From CAYLZN01 sp964387935 (GTDB lineage: Bacteria; Acidobacteriota; Vicinamibacteria; Vicinamibacterales; JAFNAJ01): a stretch of DNA of 16,925 nt. Positions 14,139 through 16,925 of this stretch are shown piece after piece (the first letter of the stretch is position 1; each line of letters begins with the position of its first letter). The notes beneath the pieces are model-generated. The model ran no database searches, was not told the origin of the DNA, and was given only the letters and a program-made list of their open reading frames with translations. Both the position numbers and the translations under genes were made by a program. The DNA is taken from positions 1-16,925 of the forward strand of contig CAYLZN010000099.1 in NCBI GenBank assembly GCA_964387935.1, read 5' to 3'.

Positions 14139-14342
14139 ATGTCTCACCTGACTCGTCTCTTCCACACCGTGACGGCGATGTTCTGCGAGCACGAGTGGGC
14201 CAGGCGCGTCGAGGGTCGGCGCGTCTACCTCGAGTGCGTGCACTGCCTGTCCACCACACCGGGTCTGGACATGAGCCAGTCCGCGTCGCGCGGTCCGGCC
14301 CCGGCACGGCCGAGGCGGTTCCGCGCGGCGGAGGCCGCCTGA
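14139..14342 (+). CDS. Small Cys/His protein with a possible metal-binding site
   Basis: A 67-residue protein I cannot assign to a named family. The N-terminal half is ordered-looking: MSHLTRLFHTVTAMFCEHEW, then ARRVEGRRVYLECVHC. C16-x-H18 and C33-x2-C36 could bind one zinc as a minimal ribbon. The C-terminal half (residues 42-67) is rich in Ser, Ala, Pro and Arg and probably disordered. ATG 14139 has an AAGGAG Shine-Dalgarno eight bases upstream, the best evidence that it is real. The stop is one base from the stop of the convergent response regulator gene. The function is unknown; small zinc ribbons often mediate protein or RNA contacts. Confidence 0.7.
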   Translation: MSHLTRLFHTVTAMFCEHEWARRVEGRRVYLECVHCLSTTPGLDMSQSASRGPAPARPRRFRAAEAA

Positions 14343-14343
14343 C

Positions 14344-14769
14344 TCAGGCAGCCTGCTCGCGCCTCGCGAGCAGCGCACGCACCGCCACGATCAGGGCCGA
14401 GCTGGCGAACGGCTTCGCCAGGTGCTCGTCGAAGCCGGCCCGTATCCAGTCCCCAGCCACCTGCTCGTGGGCCCAGCCGGTCAGCACCAACGCGGGCACA
14501 CTGGGGTCGATGCGTCTCAGGCACTCCAGGGTCTCGCGGCCTCCCAGCCCAGCCTGGGCCGTCAGATCGACGATCACCGCGGCGAAGGCCCGATCGGTAC
14601 CCTGGGCCGCGGCGAACCTGGCGATGGCCTCGGCGCCTTCGACCGCCGGCTCGCAACGATACCCGGATCGCTCCAGCACGTTCGCCAACACCTCCCGGAT
14701 CATCGGGTCGTCGTCCATGACGAGCAGCGACACCGGGTGCGACGTGACACGCGGATGAGATTCCATCAT
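14344..14769 (-). CDS. Single-domain response regulator (receiver domain)
   Basis: A 141-residue protein that is essentially one CheY-like receiver. The acidic pocket is VMDDDP at about 15-20, the phospho-acceptor Asp is in AAVIVDLTAQAGLGG, the switch Thr is in ALVLTGW, and the conserved Lys is in HLAKPF. The sequence resembles receivers of hybrid histidine kinases more than output-domain regulators, and there is no DNA-binding domain. No histidine kinase is nearby, so the partner is elsewhere. ATG 14769 is chosen; another ATG follows at once, and the frame continues to GTG 14829, which would add 20 residues without family match. It lies downstream of the phospholipase D gene, separated by 146 bases holding a hairpin, so it probably has its own promoter. 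Confidence 0.88.
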   Translation of the reverse strand: MMESHPRVTSHPVSLLVMDDDPMIREVLANVLERSGYRCEPAVEGAEAIARFAAAQGTDRAFAAVIVDLTAQAGLGGRETLECLRRIDPSVPALVLTGWAHEQVAGDWIRAGFDEHLAKPFASSALIVAVRALLARREQAA

Positions 14770-14857
14770 CTTTGCCTGGTCTGAGAGCAACCGTCGGACC
14801 AGTCCTGTTGACGAGGAATCTGCAGCCACGAGCGGCTCGCACCCCTGGAATCGGCTA

Positions 14858-14884
14858 ACCCGTTGGCCGTGCCGGTCAACGGGT
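14858..14884 (-). terminator. Hairpin between the phospholipase D and response regulator genes
   Basis: An eight-base-pair stem (ACCCGTTG with CAACGGGT) encloses an 11-base loop that can pair further (CC with GG). It lies about 32 bases after the phospholipase D stop on the minus strand. Only two Ts follow, so it may be a weak or factor-dependent terminator, or a regulatory palindrome of the response regulator gene. Confidence 0.35.
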
Positions 14885-14915
14885 GCGCGGCGCGGTCACC
14901 TCAACCGATCCGTCC

Positions 14916-16379
14916 TTACAGAAGGGGTGAGACCAGCCGCATGATCGAGTCGCCGAGACGCGTCGGCAGCGGGAGCGCGTCGTAGCGCTCCACCGCGAAG
15001 TCCTCACAGCGTGCCACGTCCCTGAGGAAGTCGGCTTCGAGCACCTGGGTCAGCCCCGGATCGTAGAAGACGAGGTTGGTTTCGTAGTTGATCAGGAAGC
15101 TCCGGACGTCCATGTTCGCGGATCCGATCGAGCACGCCACGGAATCGACGGCGATGGTCTTGGCGTGGAAGTACGCGCCGCGGTAGAGCAGCACCCGCAC
15201 CCCGGCGCGCGCGAGGTCGGCCGCGTAGGTGCGACCGGCGCGGTACGCGAGCTGCCCCTCGGCGCCCGACGGGGCGATCATCACCCACACCTTGACGCCC
15301 GACATGGCTGACGCCTTGATGACCTCGGCCAGGCTCTCGTCCAGGATGCAGAACGGCGACTGGATGAACACGTGATCGCGGGCCATCGCGATCATCGCGA
15401 TGTAGAGCTGGCGCAAGGTCCGGAACTGGGAGTCCGGCCCGGAGCTGACCACCTGCACCGGCAGGTGCGCCGATTCACCCACGCGAGGATAGTACGCCGG
15501 GTCCGTGAGCCGTTCCCCGGTCGTGTTGAACCACTGCGTCGCGAAGATGGACTGCAGCACCGTCACCGCATCGCCGGCGATGCGGACGTGCGTGTCGCGC
15601 CAGCCCGTGAAGCCGGGCGGGCCCGTCAGGTGTTTCTCGGTCATGTTGAGCCCGCCTGCGTAGCCGATGCGCCCGTCGATGACGGCGATCTTCCGGTGAT
15701 TGCGGTAGCTGATGGTGTGCAGGTACCAGGCCGGTGCGAACGGGAGCAGGCGGATGCCGGCATCGCGCATGTCGCGCCGGTACTGCCGGCTCAACATGCC
15801 GCGGCTCCCGATGGGATCGTAGAGCACGCGCACCTCAACACCGGCCCGGACGCGCTCGGCGAGCAGGTCGCGGACCTTGGTGGTGAACGCATCCGAGGCC
15901 CACTCGTAGTAGACGAGGTGAATGGAGTGTCGCGCGGCGCCGAGGTCCGCCAGCAACCGCGGGTACTTCGCCGACGCGTTCTGCAGGATCTCGACGCGGT
16001 TGGCCGTCGTCACCGGCGCGCGGGAGGAGCTCCAGAGCAGGTGGGGAAGGCGCCGGTAGAGCTCGACGGGGCTCTGGGCCAGTTCGTCGAGGTCCGGCTC
16101 CTGCTCGTCGATGAGCTGACGCACCTGGGCGTGCAGCGCGCTCGCGTGAAGCTGCTTCAGCAGCACGTTCTCCCGGCTGAACGCGCGCCAGCTCCGGCCG
16201 ACGAGCACGTACACCGCCAGCCCGATGCCGGGCAGCAGCAGCATCAGGAAGAACCACGCGAAAGTCGACTGGGGGCTGCGGTTGTCGAGGACGAGATAGA
16301 CGAAGACCAGCGTCGCGTAGGCGGACAGCGCCGCCATCACGAGCACGATTCCCGTTCCGCCGTCCAGGCCCGTCACCAC
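14916..16379 (-). CDS. cls: Cardiolipin synthase-type phospholipase D protein
   Basis: A 487-residue membrane enzyme expected to make cardiolipin by joining two phosphatidylglycerols or related lipids. Two N-terminal transmembrane helices (about 11-31 and 38-60) precede two phospholipase D domains. The HKD motifs are complete: NHRKIAVIDGRIGYAGG with H228, K230 and D235, and FHAKTIAVDSVACSIGSANM with H405, K407 and D412. Length and order match bacterial ClsA-like synthases. The start is GTG 16379 (a second GTG follows), six bases after a TACTAT element. The frame stays open 53 codons further, but those codons are mostly heptamer repeat and give a low-complexity leader that would precede the first helix. 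It is divergent from the YkvA gene. A different PLD-family transphosphatidylase remains possible. Confidence 0.92.
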   Translation of the reverse strand: MVTGLDGGTGIVLVMAALSAYATLVFVYLVLDNRSPQSTFAWFFLMLLLPGIGLAVYVLVGRSWRAFSRENVLLKQLHASALHAQVRQLIDEQEPDLDELAQSPVELYRRLPHLLWSSSRAPVTTANRVEILQNASAKYPRLLADLGAARHSIHLVYYEWASDAFTTKVRDLLAERVRAGVEVRVLYDPIGSRGMLSRQYRRDMRDAGIRLLPFAPAWYLHTISYRNHRKIAVIDGRIGYAGGLNMTEKHLTGPPGFTGWRDTHVRIAGDAVTVLQSIFATQWFNTTGERLTDPAYYPRVGESAHLPVQVVSSGPDSQFRTLRQLYIAMIAMARDHVFIQSPFCILDESLAEVIKASAMSGVKVWVMIAPSGAEGQLAYRAGRTYAADLARAGVRVLLYRGAYFHAKTIAVDSVACSIGSANMDVRSFLINYETNLVFYDPGLTQVLEADFLRDVARCEDFAVERYDALPLPTRLGDSIMRLVSPLL

Positions 16380-16385
16380 GGACTC

Positions 16386-16391
16386 ATAGTA
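16386..16391 (-). promoter_or_regulatory. -10-like element before the cardiolipin synthase gene
   Basis: TACTAT (minus strand, 16391-16386) ends six bases before GTG 16379. The bases where a -35 element would lie fall inside the adjacent TCGGCNN array and give no good match. No Shine-Dalgarno site is present. Confidence 0.45.
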
Positions 16392-16398
16392 CCGGCTT

Positions 16399-16451
16399 TC
16401 GGCGTTCGGCTCTCGGCTCTCGGCGGTCGGCGGACGATCGGCGGTCGGCGG
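16399..16451. repeat. Heptamer array TCGGCNN in the cls/ykvA divergent gap
   Basis: Five units in register (TCGGCGT, TCGGCTC twice, TCGGCGG twice) run from 16399 to 16433. A four-base ACGA interruption follows, then two more TCGGCGG units to 16451 and a decayed unit. The array starts eight bases upstream of the proposed cls -10 element. Confidence 0.88.
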
Positions 16452-16560
16452 TCGGTGAAATCGGTCGGCGGAAATCGGCGCGCCGGATGTTCGTGCCCGG
16501 TTCCCGGTGGTGGTCGACGCGGTCATCAACGCGCGCAAGGCGTGCTCGACGCGGTTTGGA

Positions 16561-16566
16561 TATCAT
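16561..16566 (+). promoter_or_regulatory. -10-like element before the YkvA gene
   Basis: TATCAT at 16561-16566 lies 19 bases before GTG 16586, giving a leader of about 12 bases that includes AGGAGG (16575-16580). No clear -35 element is seen. Confidence 0.4.
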
Positions 16567-16585
16567 TCCCGTCCAGGAGGTGTGT

Positions 16586-16925
16586 GTGGCCAGCGACGAC
16601 CTCTACCGCCAACTGCGTGAGCGCGTCTCCTCCTACTCCGGCCCCTACGCCGAGTACGTCCTGCTGCTCCCGGACCTGTTCGTGCTCCTGAGCCGCCTGA
16701 TGCTCGATTCGCGGATCGACAGCCGTCACAAGGCCATGCTCGGCGCCGCGCTCGCCTACGTCGTCTCGCCGATCGATCTGCTGCCCGAACGCAAGCTCGG
16801 CCCGCTCGGCTACGTCGACGACCTCGCGATCCTCGTGGCGGCCCTCCACCGGCTGCTGAACGTGGGCGACCCGCAGATCGTCGTCTCGCACTGGCCGGGC
16901 AAGGCCGACCTGCTCGCGACCGTGC
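16586..16925 (+). CDS. YkvA/DUF1232 family protein, cut by the window end
   Basis: The first 113 codons are present; the 3' end is missing. The sequence starts (M)ASDDLYRQLRERVSSYSGPY. The DUF1232 core follows: RHKAMLGAALAYVVSPIDLL, then PERKLGPLGYVDDLAILVAA, then LHRLL. The YVVSPIDLLP and GYVDDL segments are diagnostic. It is a small, probably membrane-associated helical protein; the biochemical function of the family is unknown. GTG 16586 has a strong AGGAGG five bases upstream. It is divergent from the cardiolipin synthase gene across a 206-base gap that also carries the heptamer array. Confidence 0.88.
   Translation, partial: MASDDLYRQLRERVSSYSGPYAEYVLLLPDLFVLLSRLMLDSRIDSRHKAMLGAALAYVVSPIDLLPERKLGPLGYVDDLAILVAALHRLLNVGDPQIVVSHWPGKADLLATV

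Noticed and set aside
16380..16538. 53-residue N-terminal extension of the cardiolipin synthase
   Set aside because: It is encoded by heptamer repeats and would overlap the -10-like element. The first membrane helix begins shortly after GTG 16379.
1..16925. tRNA, rRNA, integrase or complete insertion sequence
   Set aside because: I looked for transposase or integrase motifs and RNA gene hallmarks and saw none that I could support.

Overview
This is a high-GC (roughly two-thirds G+C) bacterial chromosomal window with short intergenic gaps, four-base ATGA overlaps and many GTG starts. Heptamer repeat arrays in the gaps, a NatA-type ABC operon with a permease-CPBP protease fusion, and a secreted gamma-glutamyltransferase together suggest an Acidobacteriota genome, perhaps Vicinamibacteria. 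That assignment is inference from style and gene content; there is no rRNA or marker gene here.

Layout. Bases 1-1678 form a repeat-rich accessory segment. A RelE/HigB toxin (frameshifted) and an intact NadS/HigA-type antitoxin lie on the minus strand between two near-identical direct repeats (1-151 and 1077-1235). No gene is visible from 841 to 1678. Bases 1679-3779 hold a minus-strand pair, an ATP-grasp ligase followed by a membrane-anchored YpfJ-type zinc metallopeptidase. Next comes a minus-strand proline-rich single-pass membrane protein (3904-4428), divergent from a nitroreductase (4466-4957). The plus-strand block 5110-11753 carries an exported acetamidase/formamidase homologue, an ABC-2 permease, its NatA-like ATPase, a second permease fused to a CPBP intramembrane protease, a zinc-ribbon Nudix hydrolase and a TauE/SafE permease. 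A repeat-filled gap then leads to a secreted gamma-glutamyltransferase (11932-13782). After a degraded gap come a 67-residue Cys/His protein (plus), a single-domain response regulator (minus, convergent), a cardiolipin synthase-type phospholipase D (minus), and the start of a YkvA/DUF1232 protein (plus) cut by the window end.

How it fits together. The clearest functional unit is the ABC module 6118-10318: three genes joined by two ATGA overlaps, giving one ATPase and two non-identical permeases, one carrying a protease. The rest looks like a set of envelope, exported and metabolic genes rather than one pathway.

The two most notable patterns are not gene content. First, six genes have a -10-like hexamer ending only 5-7 bases before the chosen start codon and no Shine-Dalgarno site, which suggests leaderless transcripts; other genes in the window have a clear Shine-Dalgarno sequence. 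Second, three gene boundaries carry 7-bp-period arrays built on one core (CTGGCAA, CTGGCGG, TCGGCNN), two of them beside a start codon or promoter. I did not find a convincing new defence system or other wholly undescribed machine.
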